From: Bryoerythrophyllum caledonicum
Lineage: Eukaryota > Streptophyta > Bryopsida > Pottiales > Pottiaceae
Reading direction: 5' to 3'
DNA length: 64,000 bases
NCBI GenBank assembly: GCA_963971425.1
Contig: OZ020524.1
Location: 11,039,845 to 11,103,844 of the forward strand
The stretch's first letter is position 1. Each line of letters opens with the position of its first letter. Positions 53,829 to 64,000 of the stretch are shown here, piece by piece. The notes beneath the pieces are model-generated. The model did not search any database, was not told where the DNA came from, and was given only the letters and a program-made list of their open reading frames with translations. A program made the position numbers and the translations under genes.

Positions 53829-56800
53829 ATGCCTAATATACTAAAAAGTCACCCTACAACACACAAGAATAATGCCAAAAAATACTTCATACCTAATACC
53901 ATAAAACTACAACCGGAATATGGGCACATAACAAAATCCTTTGCACCTCTCTTAAAAAACACACATACATTACACCACACACATAGCACTACATTCCCAA
54001 ACATTGCTAAATACATACACCAAAAAAATACGCATCCTTCACCTCACATCCTCTATGCACTCATAGTCACTATACATCCACACATAGATGAGTGTAATCA
54101 TCTCCTAAATCCACAAAATTTGAACACAACTACATGGACTAATTCACTCCTACAAACTTTACTAAACCTAACAAATCCACCAGAACGACACATTCACACT
54201 CCGCACCCTTACATAAAGTTTCTTGAAGACAACCAAAATATTATAAACCATAAAAACTCAATACACAAGGAATTATACGACTTTATACATAGTCAAACCA
54301 TACTTCCCTCAATTGAAACAATAAAACTTAAATTCCCCTACTTCCCTAACACTCTTATCTATGAATCACTAAAATGTTTAGACCATATACCAGAATACAT
54401 CCACCCTCCTCCACCACCTCTTTACATTCACCCACAAAATCAAAACATAAGAACAAATCAAGAAAATACACAGATAATCACATGGAATGCCTCTTCCCTT
54501 AACACTGCCCTCCCTAGCTTACAAACTCTGGTTACATACACAAACACGCCTCCAGCCCTCATAGCTATTCAAGAAACAAAATTATCCGCCACAAAATCTA
54601 CAAAATATATACAAAATATATTTCAAGACTACAAACTCATTTTCAATAACACACATGCACTCACAAGATGCATTCAACAACGGAGACCATACACACCAGG
54701 CTACGGGGGACTCCTTACGCTAATACACAAAAAATATGCCTTCCCGGGTAACATTAACAAAATTCCTACACCAATGCACATATCACCCTACATTCAAATA
54801 ATAAAAATTACTAATCACCCATTATAACCATGGTTAATCTTTCACATGTATATGCCATCTCACCCCGAAGATACTAGATTTTTTATAGACATACAAAACA
54901 CTATTACATCCCAAATTAATAATAACTTCAATGACACATACCTACTATGTGGTGACTTCAACAGAGACATAGCTCTAATTGGTCGCCAAAACGGAAATAA
55001 TAACACCCCCCCCAAAACATCGACTATCAATGGCGTCGCTTCACAGAAAATTTAAACCTTGTCTACATAAAAACCGACACCCTACACTCTAGACAAGGTG
55101 GCTATAACTATAGTGATTGGAGTTTAATAGATGGATTCTATATAAATACAAACAACAATACACAATACACCTCTACAACAAACAATGATGTTATTCTCAA
55201 TTCGGACCACTCACCCATTAGATTACATATCCCAAACAACACACTAATTAATAGAACCCCTACAATCACAAGAATGACGCTATACGCATACTCAACCCCA
55301 TCCCAAAAGACAATATAGAAAAATTCAACACAAAATTCTTCGAAGAAAACTCAATACAAATAGACTCACTCATAAACATTGTTGAAAATAATAATCAATT
55401 AACACAAACACAATGGAAAGAATCATGCCACTCACTAGACAACCTCATCAATAAAATCTCGGATACAATAGAACAAACCTGTAGAGCACATCCAATACCA
55501 CAAATGACAAACAAAACTTCCCAACAAGGTGGATACCTACCCCGCAAACTTTCTAAAACATGGAAACAACACCTAACCACATACCATACTACACAAATAA
55601 CCATTAGAATTGTAAAAAACAGCCCTCAATGGTGCAATCATTCCATATACAATGAACTACTATCTCTACAGCACATCCAAATCCCTACCCCACCACCTCC
55701 GGACCTTCCCCACCATTCATGGATAAAAGAAATTGCGTTAATTGCAAAAAATGCCAACATACAAGCCCGGAAAATAATCACAAAATTCACCAAAGATAAC
55801 ATCAAAAAAGCCATCTCAAAATATCGACAATTATACGAAACTAGCCCCAAAAAAATTAACAAAAAAGTCTTTAAAAACCTTGAATCCCCACCAATGGATT
55901 GTATCACAGATCAATACAATAACATTCTAACTAACCCCGAAGACATTGCGAATGAAATATTCAACCAACAAACAAAAACCAATAGACCAACAGTACCAAC
56001 ATGTAACTACCAACTACAACATACAATCGAATGCACATGTGCAGTACGCCAATACCCATGGCATGACATGGATGGATATACCCTTGACAAACGTGGAGAA
56101 CCAGAAATTCCATTACATAAATACCTTAACAGAGCCACAAACGACACATGCCTCCAAAGCCTTGGTAACAATAAAGCCCCGGGCCCTGACCGCATACCAA
56201 ACTCAATACTCAAAAACATGCCTCCAAGATTTCACAAACTACTATTTCTTTTTTTTTCCCATTGCTATAAACAAAAACAAATACCAAACTCATGGAAATC
56301 AAGCGCAACAATTTTGCTATACAAAAAAGGTGACCCGTCCATACTACCCAACCATACGCCAATTGCACTAGCTAACACAATATACAAACTCTTTACCAGT
56401 ACACTCACCTCTATACTATCCTCATACGGGGAAAAATTTAAATCCTACATGATAGTCAAGAAGGATTTAGAGCAGAGAGAAGTACTGATCGACAAATACA
56501 AACTATAATAGCCGCACTAAAAGACGCAAAATTTACCAAACAAGATATCTACATATTATACGTTGACTTCAAAAATGCCTTTGGCTCAATTGACCATGCC
56601 CGACTACTAGCGATAATGATGGATCTTGGCTACCCTAAAGAAGCAACTACACTAGTTGGAAACATCTACTCTCAGCCATCCACTTACTATATTGGCAAAC
56701 ACTTTGGTAAAACAAAACCTATACCTATTCAAAGAGGAACTATACAAGGGGACACCCTTAGCCCATATCTATTCATTATATTTTTAGAACCACTACTCAG

Positions 56801-57611
56801 ATGGCTAGAAAGAAGCAATAACGGATATACTTTCGGCACATCACAAGTCACAATAAACTCCGCCGCATACGCGGATGACCTAGCCACCATAACTAACAAA
56901 ATCAAATCAATCCAAATACAACTAAACAAAATTGACAGATATTGTAAATGGGCTGGTATGGATGTAGGAGTTCCAAAATGTGCTGCTACTGGATGCCCAA
57001 ACAAATCTAAATTGAACCCTACCACTTTCAAAGCCATAATGCAAGCCTCTAACATCAACTACCGCAACCAACCAATACCTATACTACACCAAAACGAACC
57101 ATACATATACCTAGGTACAAATCTTGTTCCCTCACTAAAATGGAAAATCCAAATTCACACTACAACCACAAAGCTCATCAAACAATGCAAAGAACTAACA
57201 ACATGTCCGGCCACCATGAAACAAAAAATAAAAATGGTTGATACCGTATTACGCCCAGGTGTGGCATACAGATTTTAAGGTGTACCATACTCCATGCCAA
57301 CCATCAAGAAACTTGATCAAAAAATAACCGCCATACAAAAAACCATATGTGGATTACCAAAATGTATGTCAAACGCAATAACACAACGCCCACATAACCT
57401 ATTTGGACTTGAAGCTTTCTCCCTAAAAAACGCATATCTCCGATGTATAGGCGAACAACTACAAAATGCCTTAAACGATAAAGGTAGACTTGGAAAAATA
57501 TATAATGGATTAACTCATTATATCCTTGCCCAATACGGTGGCGCCGAAAACATACCCAGAATTAAAAAAAACGACTGCATAAGATCACCAATAACACGAA
57601 CATTCTTCTTA

Positions 57612-57665
57612 TTAAAACATGTTGGCTTAAGTCCACTATTAAAACATGTTGGCTTAAGTCCACTT
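57612..57665 (+). repeat. 27-bp tandem duplication in ORF2 C-terminus
   Basis: ATTAAAACATGTTGGCTTAA plus GTCCACT occurs twice in a row, giving LKHVGLSPL twice in frame. It is a recent slip, as the units are identical. Confidence 0.85.
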
Positions 57666-57974
57666 CAAAAACTTCTACAAAAACTCCTCTCAAAAAATAT
57701 TTTTGAACTAACCCAAATTACGTTACCTAACGGCACACACATCATGAACTATGAAGACTTCAAAAATTACCACTTCACGCAATCAAACTATTAAAAAGTG
57801 CCCTAATTGTTGCTAAACAACTATTTTGCCACCCAACATGCCCCACCACATGTCACACTTCTTGTAACACACACCCATACTCGCATATACTTAAAGACTC
57901 ATTCATTACCCCCAACAATAGCATCATCCCAAGAAATATTCTCACACCAATCAATCCCCCTAACCCCCCACATA

Positions 57975-58035
57975 CACCCGGTCACTACAGTCAATCCGGG
58001 TTTGCGGTGTCAGGGCCCGGTTTTAGGCCTGACAC
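57975..58035. other. two consecutive hairpins at the LINE/element C border
   Basis: ACCCGG...CCGGGT (57976-58001) is followed by CGGTGTCAGG...CCTGACACCG (about 58001-58034, 10-bp perfect arms). They mark the change from AC-rich LINE to GC-richer element C, and could be the LINE 3' structure or the start of C. Confidence 0.45.
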
Positions 58036-58059
58036 CGTGAACAGCGGCCCTTCTCCCCG

Positions 58060-58700
58060 AGCGCCTTTTCGCCTTTCTTCCCACGATAACATCCACTCTC
58101 GCCCACATTTTTTTCGCGCTGCCCGTATCCCTTATCGGCATTCTCGCCGATAGCCCCTTCTCCCCCCGCCTTCTTCGGATCACCGAAAGCCCCTTCTCCC
58201 CCCGCCACGTGTACTCGAGGGGAGGGACCCGTCCTTCTCGGCGGCTGCGAACTGCCATCCACATCGTTTGTTACGGCGTCGTTTTTGGACGATCATTGTG
58301 CCGTGTAGAATCCTGCCGGAAGGGGAGTGATTGTCTGCGCCTGAATTGAGTTCCTCGATTGAGAACTCCCCATACATGACATGTTGAATGTAGATTCTAG
58401 CGAGACGGCGCCTCCAACCGTTGCCGATAATGGGGCAGCAGGGAGGAATTCGAGGCATCAAGGGAGGAAGAAAGAAGTTGGCGTGCATGAGAAGGGGGTG
58501 GAGGACCTTGATGCCGCATTTAGGGTTGGCCCGCATGCAGACTACTTGAAGAAACACGGTCACAAGGTTCTTCGGATGCGCGATTCGAAGGAACGCAATC
58601 CAAGCTTATCGCCTACATTCCCTCAGATTGTAGGTCCAGGCTACTTGGTTTAGGCGGCGTAGGCAATAATCATCATCACCATCACCATCACCATCAACGT
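58060..58700 (+). other. element C left region, possible first exon 58381-58653
   Basis: CCCTTATCGGCATTCTCGCC (58126) includes an inverted pair of the C motif. A 90-codon frame at 58381-58653 (MLNVDSSETAPPTVADNG) is open but has no recognisable domain. A (CATCAC)n microsatellite lies at about 58671-58696. Confidence 0.35.
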
Positions 58701-59114
58701 GAAATATTAAACCAGACATGGCAAAGTTTTGTGTGGCGGCACCATTTCCAACACTTTCGAACTGTGTTTTTTGCCGTCTAGCGACATATCCAGGAAGTCC
58801 AAGCTCTACGTCAGCGATCGCTGCTTCAAAACCTTGAAATTGCCGATTGAACTTTTCGGTAAGTTCCCTGCCTTTCATGCTTTTCATTTCATTCCATTTC
58901 GGTAAGTTCTCTGTCATTCTTTCTTTCCATTTCTTTTCGGTGATGCATACGGTCCTTCTTGCATTCCATTTCAAACGTGGGGCGTTGGAAAGTAACCTGT
59001 GTGAAGATGTAGGATATTTTGCAAAGCGTCCAGGTTTAGGGTTTCAGGGTTTTAGGGTTCCCGATAATCGTTTCTTGCAATAAGGTTTCATGTTTGGCAA
59101 TGTCCTCCCTCGCA

Positions 59115-60230
59115 GAACCGTAAAAATGCCGAAGCGGCCGGGGTGTTTCTGCAAGGCACTATTTGATGAGATCCCGGTGGAGAACAGGAAAGGGATTCCG
59201 CCCACCTACAACAAGGAAACGGGGAGGATCGAGCAGTTATTCGTCATTGAGAACGACGACATTTGGCGCGATAGCTGGGAGGTGATGGAGGCGAGGGCAC
59301 TTATCCTCGAGCTGCACGGACCAAACTCGCCCATCGTACCCAGTGGACAAACCGGCCCCAAGCAGATACTGTGCATACATTGCAACAAGATGCACCAGAA
59401 GCACAGGTTCAACCTCCACCGCAACCATACATTGTGCGAAGGGAAGGGGAAGGCGGGCGTGAAGATGCCGTCGTATCCCAATTTGGGCGTCAGGGATGTG
59501 GCAAACTTTGTAGCATGACTTTGGGATTGCGGGTCGGTGGAAGATGCAATTCAGGTATTCGGCACCATAGAGCCGATAGCCACGAAGAGGAGGCCTCGGA
59601 AGGCTGCCGATAATGAGGAGGAACCGATGAGTCGACACCTAATTAAGCGCGGCAAGAGGGTGGCACAGGCGGCACAGGAGGGCCCTCCGCTTCTGTGTAC
59701 GGCGGCGCCTTCTCGGAAAAGACCTCCGCCTCCGAAAGCTATGTCCAGTGACGATACTTCTTCCTCGGCAAAGTCGGGAGGAGATCACAACATAGATCAT
59801 GAGGCCGATAACGTAGGGACTCTGGCTGTGCCACCCTCTTGCCACGAAGGGCGGTCTTCGGTCCGGGGATGATGCCTCTAGAAATTCCGAGAAGGGCGGT
59901 CTTCGGTCCGGGGACGCTAAGAACGCCGAGAAGGGCGGTCTTCGGTCCGGGGATGATGCCTCTTGGAATTCCGGTGCCGAGAACCCGATATCGAAAGTCC
60001 AGAAGGCCGCACTCAGGCCGGCGCGAAAGAGCGATTCCTCCATCGTCCTCCGGAAGGCGGAGCTTGCGAAGCAGGTTGTATTGAAGAAGAAGGTGGCACA
60101 AGCTGAAGAGGGCACGAAGAAGGCAAGATTTGAAGAGTCCACGAAGAAGAAAAAAACATTCGGGCCCCCAACAACGGCGAAAAGGCTTACGGGAATGTCT
60201 ATGGAAGAGACCGCTATGGCGAGAAGGCAT
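59115..60230 (+). pseudogene. element C N-terminal gene region with a zinc-type cluster and repeats
   Basis: After a CCTCGCAG acceptor-like site, MPKRPGCFCKALFDEIPVEN (ATG 59126) leads to CIHCNKMHQKHRFNLHRNHT, a C-x2-C...H-x3-H pattern that may bind zinc. TGA at 59516 interrupts the frame, which then continues (LWDCGSVEDAIQVFGT). Near 59860 the frame shifts into EKGGLRSGDDAS repeats and a basic, Lys/Ala-rich helix (RKAELAKQVVLKKKVAQAEE). Probably a DNA-binding protein of the element; not functional as it stands. Confidence 0.5.
59840..59970. repeat. GGGCGGTCTTCGGTCCGGGG tandem repeat, three units
   Basis: Units at about 59849, 59893 and 59935, separated by 44 and 42 bp. The same 20 bases are kept exactly while the linkers vary. 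Confidence 0.85.
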
Positions 60231-60368
60231 TGATCCCCACCGGTGCAACAGCGGTTGAGAGAGACGAGTTATGCCGAGAGACCCTCCGACTCTGACGAAG
60301 GCACGCCGATAACCTCGCGCAAATCCCCCCCGTCCTCGGCCTAGAAGGAATTTTGAGAGCCGCTGACA

Positions 60369-61195
60369 TTGACCAAGATACTTCGGCCAGGCTCAAATCA
60401 AGGTGCGAATCCCGATAAGCGCCTCATTCTGGCGGCGAAAGGTAGCAGGGAGCAAGATTTGGAGTTGGAGAGAACCGAGATGATACGGCAAGTGCAGGAG
60501 GACGCTGAGCGCCTTTTCCCGCTTTGGATGGTGCTCTCCCCCGAAAGGAAGGTACCGATAACGCCATTGTTTCTACTCCTCAAGCATGGTCTGCTCGACA
60601 ATATCACGATGGCAAGTTTAAATTCCAAAGATGAGCTGTTGAAGTACGTCTTGTCCTTGGTGGAGTCTGGAGGCCACCAGGGGAGGTTCCACCAGGCTCT
60701 CGGTGCCTGCATTTCCGAAGAGGTCCGCTTTGCCGATAACGATATTTCGCTTCCACAGCTGACAACCCTTTGCAATCTGGCAAAGAATCCCGATCACAGT
60801 ACAGCAAAAGAGGTATGGATAGAGGCAGTGAGAGGAACGTGGGCCTACATGACGCACAAGAAGGAGTGCGTCAAGTTAGAAGCTAGGTTGGCAGCCGAAA
60901 TGGAGAACACAAAGTGGTTTAGGGAGAAGTTAGTTGAGGTCGAGATTAGTAAATTTGATGTCGAAAGGGCGGTGGAGAGAGAGGCTATTCAATGGGACTT
61001 CAACAACCTCTTCGGGTATTGCGCGATGAACAAATTTCTTCGACCATTGCTGCACCCACTGCCATGAACGCACAACATTGACGAGGCTCGAGAGGTCGTG
61101 CATCGTCTAGCGCGGATCAGAATCGAGAGTGTCCCGTCTACGGCTTTAGCTATGCTGTTGAAGTGTTACTTCGTTTGCAACGGGCTCTCTCGAGT
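60369..61195 (+). pseudogene. element C gene, central exon
   Basis: Open frame 60369-61067 (MTKILRPGSNQGANPDKRLI), helix-rich, with PITPLFLLLKHGLLDNITM and a coiled-coil-like LEARLAAEMENTKWFREKL. The stop at 61065 precedes a donor CGAGT|GTAAGT at 61196. No family recognised. C motifs in coding sequence give ...PDK and ADN residues. Confidence 0.4.
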
Positions 61196-61350
61196 GTAAG
61201 TTTTTCCTTCTCGCCACAGCCTTGTCCCTTATCGTGTATTCTCGTCCCTTATCCTGTCTTCTCGTCGCTTATCGTCCCTTATCATCTGTTATCGTCCCTT
61301 ATCGTCCCTTACCGTCCCTTATCGGCTGACTTGACTCCGTTGTTTTTCAG

Positions 61351-63140
61351 GGGCTGAAATATGTGCAACTCTAGCATAATCCCCGGGCCTGCCAGCATTG
61401 CAATGTACGTGGACGCTCTAGAGACAAATTGGGATGGGCCGTCTCAAATGTACGAAGTCCTGAGTCCCTTCCTCTTCGGAAGAGACACATCCGAACTGCA
61501 CCTCCCGATATCGCAGGCGTTCTCGCGGCTCCGCGACAACAAGCATGGCGGGCGAGATTCTGTGTTACGCTTCATCGCAACGGTCCATGCTCGCACTGTC
61601 GTGGACACGGCAAGGAGTCATCCAGATGATTTCGTTCGACAGTGGTGTGCTGCCGATAAGGGTACCTACGAACACTGGGATACCCTGGACGAGAATTGTT
61701 TGGCAAGGGAGGATCTGGACTTCATGTATGCCGGCTTCGTTCCACGTAAGATTTATCCGATAACCCCGTCATTCATCTAGCTGTTTTCTTCCTCATTCTT
61801 GGTATCTCCGTTATTTCCCTATGACTAAACGATAAGCCTTTTGCAGGCACTGTAGATCCTATCGGGGCACGTGAAATGGAACTTGCAGAGGCAGATTGCA
61901 CGAACGTTGTGTCGCGTCTCGTGAAAAGAGAGTGGGATCGGCGAGAAGGGCATCCAGTGACTTCACATGACGAAATTCGGCGGGAGACATCTACCCGAAC
62001 AAGGGACCTCGAGGGTGCAGCCACCCTTCTTCACATGGATGAAGGAACCTCAAATGAATTCCGCGTCCAGAATCGGTACCCAAGGAGTAACGACGGCGAA
62101 GGATTCTCCGATAAGGGTCCGGACGAAGTTTTGGAGGAAGCACAAGAGGGGCCTAGCGATGAAATACGTCAGGGAGTTGTTCCCGATAGCCTCCAGGAAG
62201 AGCCCGCTACTACATCGGTGAAGTCACCGGGCCATCCCGCCGATAACCCATCTCACATGGAGTTTTCGTGGACACAAGTAATGAATGACCTTTCCCTCGG
62301 CATTGCGGAGTCTTTACAGTCTTCGGTGGGACTATCTCAATTCGAGACCCCTAGTCATCATGTTGTGTTAGGGGGTACGGGGGAGACGAAATCCGGCATT
62401 AAACCCCACCGTCTATCTTTCCCTCTGTCGAGTCAAGGTATTGAAAACCTGGACTCTACTGACAGTCCCCCGGTTGTTCCCACGAAGACTTGCGTGGCAC
62501 CCTTGGAAACTCAGGAAATCCCCGAGAATCCTCCCTCTTCGGAGTCTGATTACGCTTCTCCGCCACGGCCCGATAACCCTCCTAGCTCGCCAGTGCCCGA
62601 TAACTCTGCTAGCCAGCCAGTGCCCGATAACTCTGCTAGCCCGCCAGAGCCCCATAATCATGCGAGACTGCCAGAAGCCGTTAAGTCTACTCCTCCGTCT
62701 AATAGCCCTGCTCTTATTTCTGATCCCGATAACCTTGCTCCTCCGCCGAAGCCCGACAACCCTGCTCATCCGCCAGAGCCCGATAACCCTGCTCCTCCAC
62801 CAGATTCTATTAAGCCTGCTCCTCCGCCAAAGTCCGATAGCCCTGCTCCAAAGGAGTTGGACCCCGAGGAGATCAGACTGACATTGCGCTTTATCAAAGA
62901 AGCACAAGAATCTGGGATGACCAGTATTTGGGTTTATCCTGGACTCGAAGAGCATGTTTAGAACGGAAGGGAAGGACGGAAGGCGGCGTATACGTGCATG
63001 TTGGAGGAGAATCGCGGAGTATGTACGTCAGACTATGTGTCCTGGGAGAAAGAGCCCTCGCTCTGCTACGAAGCCGAGGAGCATGATGCATCCACGATAG
63101 AGAAGAACCTCGGTATTATTGTGGAGGTCCTAAAACTCAG
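61351..63140 (+). pseudogene. element C gene, proline-rich PDN-repeat exons
   Basis: Exon 61351-61745 (SIIPGPASIAMYVDALETNW) joins in phase through the intron 61746-61846 to 61847-63140. The second exon has a P-rich stretch with PDNP repeated (PRPDNP, PVPDNS, PEPDNP, PKPDNP); each PDN is the C motif CCCGATAAC read as codons. TAG at 62959 breaks it before the donor ACTCAG|GTGAGT. The next exon joins in phase. Probably a disordered linker before the protease domain. Confidence 0.55.
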
Positions 63141-63230
63141 GTGAGTATCGTCGTCTATGTTATCGTGTTCTCCGACACCTGCTGTTTATTGGCACCTGTT
63201 GTCTAACGTCCGTTTTCTTGTGAATTGCAG

Positions 63231-64000
63231 GCCTCGTTTTATTCACCCGAAGGACCTGACTGGAGGTATGAGGTTTTTTGGTCCAGACCTTCGGCAAGCC
63301 GTGGATGTCTCGCTTGCACTACAGGACTGGCATTGCGTGCTAAAGGACAAGCGGGAAATAGAAGGCACATTTCTGGATTTCCTCCATAGGCATGTCGTCT
63401 ACAGGGCGAATGAGCATGTTCGAATCCAGTATCATCACACGGACAATTGGTTATCCACGACCTTGCAGTGTTGTATGGCGGATGAAGGGAAGGATTGAGA
63501 TGACATCGTGAGCTTTCTCAGCCGCTCGTTCTGTAGCACCACCAAGACGCCGAATACCCTTATGGTCCCTTACCACGATAAGGGTCACTGGAGCGTATTT
63601 GTCGTGGAGCAAAGGCGAACGTATCACCTGGACCCAGCGAAAGGCATGCACAAGGGTCGGGAAGTGGACAACTTCATCTTCCTTGTACACATGGGATGGG
63701 CAAACGCGAAGGGCGTGAGGATCGGATCTCGAAGTTGGACTGGTCACTGAATGGCAGAGTCGATCGCCGATAAGGTTGCCACTGCCTAATCAGAATGAAA
63801 GCTGGGAGTGTGGTTTCATGGCAGGCTTGGCCTTCTGGCAGTACCTTATTGCACGTGGTGGGCGCAAAGAGGCGGAGGAGAAAACCGTGATAATGGGGAC
63901 AAAATATTTGAACTGGGACGGGAAGAAGGCGTACCAATGGTTCATGCAAGCGCTCTACACGGATATTGTCGCACCGCTTCCGTTCCACGATGCCCTTAAT
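63231..64000 (+). pseudogene. Ulp1-like (C48) cysteine protease domain of element C, partial
   Basis: After the acceptor GTGAATTGCAG the frame has RFIHPKDLTGGMRFF and DWHCVLKDKREIEG, then a TGA at 63496. It continues with NTLMVPYHDKGHWSVFVVEQ and YHLDPAKGMHKG: the His and Asp of a Ulp1-type site. A frameshift near 63730 leads to PNQNESWECGFMAGLAFWQY: the Gln and catalytic Cys. The order H, D, Q, C and the spacing fit the SUMO-protease family. It remains open to the window end. Confidence 0.72.

Larger units (their letters stand above)
53151..57794 (+). pseudogene. LINE ORF2 (copy 2): T/N/Y-rich leader, 2A, endonuclease, reverse transcriptase
   Basis: 53151-53804 encodes a low-complexity T/N/Y/K-rich stretch, then the 2A motif. 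53829-about 55230 is the endonuclease (ITWNASSLN, AIQETKLSATKS, CGDFNRDIALIG, SLIDGFY, NSDHSP). A CAA-to-TAA stop lies at 54825, and one C is lost in the run near 55010. 55504 onwards has LPRKLSKTWKQ and NKAPGPDRIPNSIL. The RT motifs are ILYVDFKNAFGSIDH (near 56560), RGTIQGDTLSPYLF (near 56730) and AYADDLAT (near 56866). A frameshift lies near 56455 and a TAA at 57276. The enzyme would copy the element RNA at a nicked target. Confidence 0.85.
47831..57995 (+). mobile_element. LINE copy 2, main part
   Basis: It continues the LINE begun at 8903. It has a long leader (47840-50050), ORF1 (50051-52925, split by a solo LTR), an AT/AC-rich spacer, an intact 2A-like motif (53805-53828), an endonuclease and a reverse transcriptase with YADD. 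The 3' boundary is not exact; there is no poly-A tail, and the sequence changes character near 57995 where hairpins begin. Even without inserts it is about 9.3 kb, long for a LINE. Single stops and frameshifts in both ORFs make it inactive. Confidence 0.8.
58036..64000 (+). mobile_element. element C: degenerate protein-coding mobile element with the CCGATAA motif
   Basis: It has GC-richer composition, several spliced but broken frames and a Ulp1-like protease at the right. More than 25 copies of CCGATAA or TTATCGG/TTATCG occur in introns (61215-61330 holds at least eight in CCCTTATCGTC units), exons and flanks. A 7-mer is expected less than once per strand pair in 6 kb. The element leaves the window on the right, so its ends are unknown. 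Ulp1-like genes are common passengers of plant MULE (including VANDAL-like) and CACTA elements; that assignment is inference. Confidence 0.6.

Overview
This window looks like repeat-rich, intron-containing nuclear DNA from the green plant lineage (a land plant or charophyte alga; species not identified). The signs are TTTAGGG/CCCTAAA-type repeats, GT-AG introns with consistent phases, a CACTA transposon, LINE retrotransposons, a solo LTR and a degenerate Ulp1-type protease gene. I found no convincing host gene, rRNA or tRNA. Almost everything is explained by mobile elements nested inside one another.

Layout. Positions 1-1766 hold a minus-strand fragment of a LINE (copy 3). Positions 1775-8865 hold a plus-strand LINE (copy 1) that breaks off before its reverse transcriptase domain. 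Copy 2 of the same LINE family starts near 8903. It is interrupted at 9267, resumes at 47831 and runs to about 57.99 kb. Its ORF1 is further split by a 1,167-bp TGTC...GACA solo LTR (50677-51843). The interruption is DNA element 'B' (9268-47830, flanked by the 9-bp repeat TTCTGGACT). B is itself split by DNA element 'A' (9834-28718, 18.9 kb, 28-bp terminal inverted repeats with one mismatch, 6-bp target duplication TTTCTA) and by a 2,973-bp non-autonomous CACTA element (38751-41723). From about 58.03 kb to the window end is a third, degenerate protein-coding mobile element 'C'.

A and B are relatives inserted in opposite orientation. Each has two divergent gene blocks. The first is a DUF7869-like, transposase-like gene with conserved DKMD, DN and HxHxDID motifs; it is intact in A (10797-13628, 943 aa) and a pseudogene in B (42437-45893). 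The second is a multi-exon gene of about 1,600 codons. It starts with a micro-exon, has a GQH motif reminiscent of ParB/DGQHR domains, a nuclear signal and coiled coil, and ends in an FCP1/HAD-like domain (A 20198-27308; B 29442-35156). Each element also has small extra genes.

The most unusual signal is that each DNA element is studded with its own short motif in introns, leaders, flanks and even exons. A carries the near-perfect palindrome of arms TTTAGCTCGA and TCGAGCTAAA around one base (about 30 intact or decayed copies). B carries CCGGAGATCTCCGG (about 20 copies). C carries CCGATAA/TTATCGG (more than 25 copies). The CACTA element carries GATGTCT/AGACATC. In A and B the motif clusters sit in the first intron or leader of both divergent genes. 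I infer an element-specific DNA-recognition system, formally like the short-motif recognition by VANC anti-silencing proteins of Arabidopsis VANDAL elements or TnpA of CACTA elements. The LINE carries a 2A-like ribosome-skipping motif (GDIETNPGP) directly before the endonuclease-RT polyprotein.
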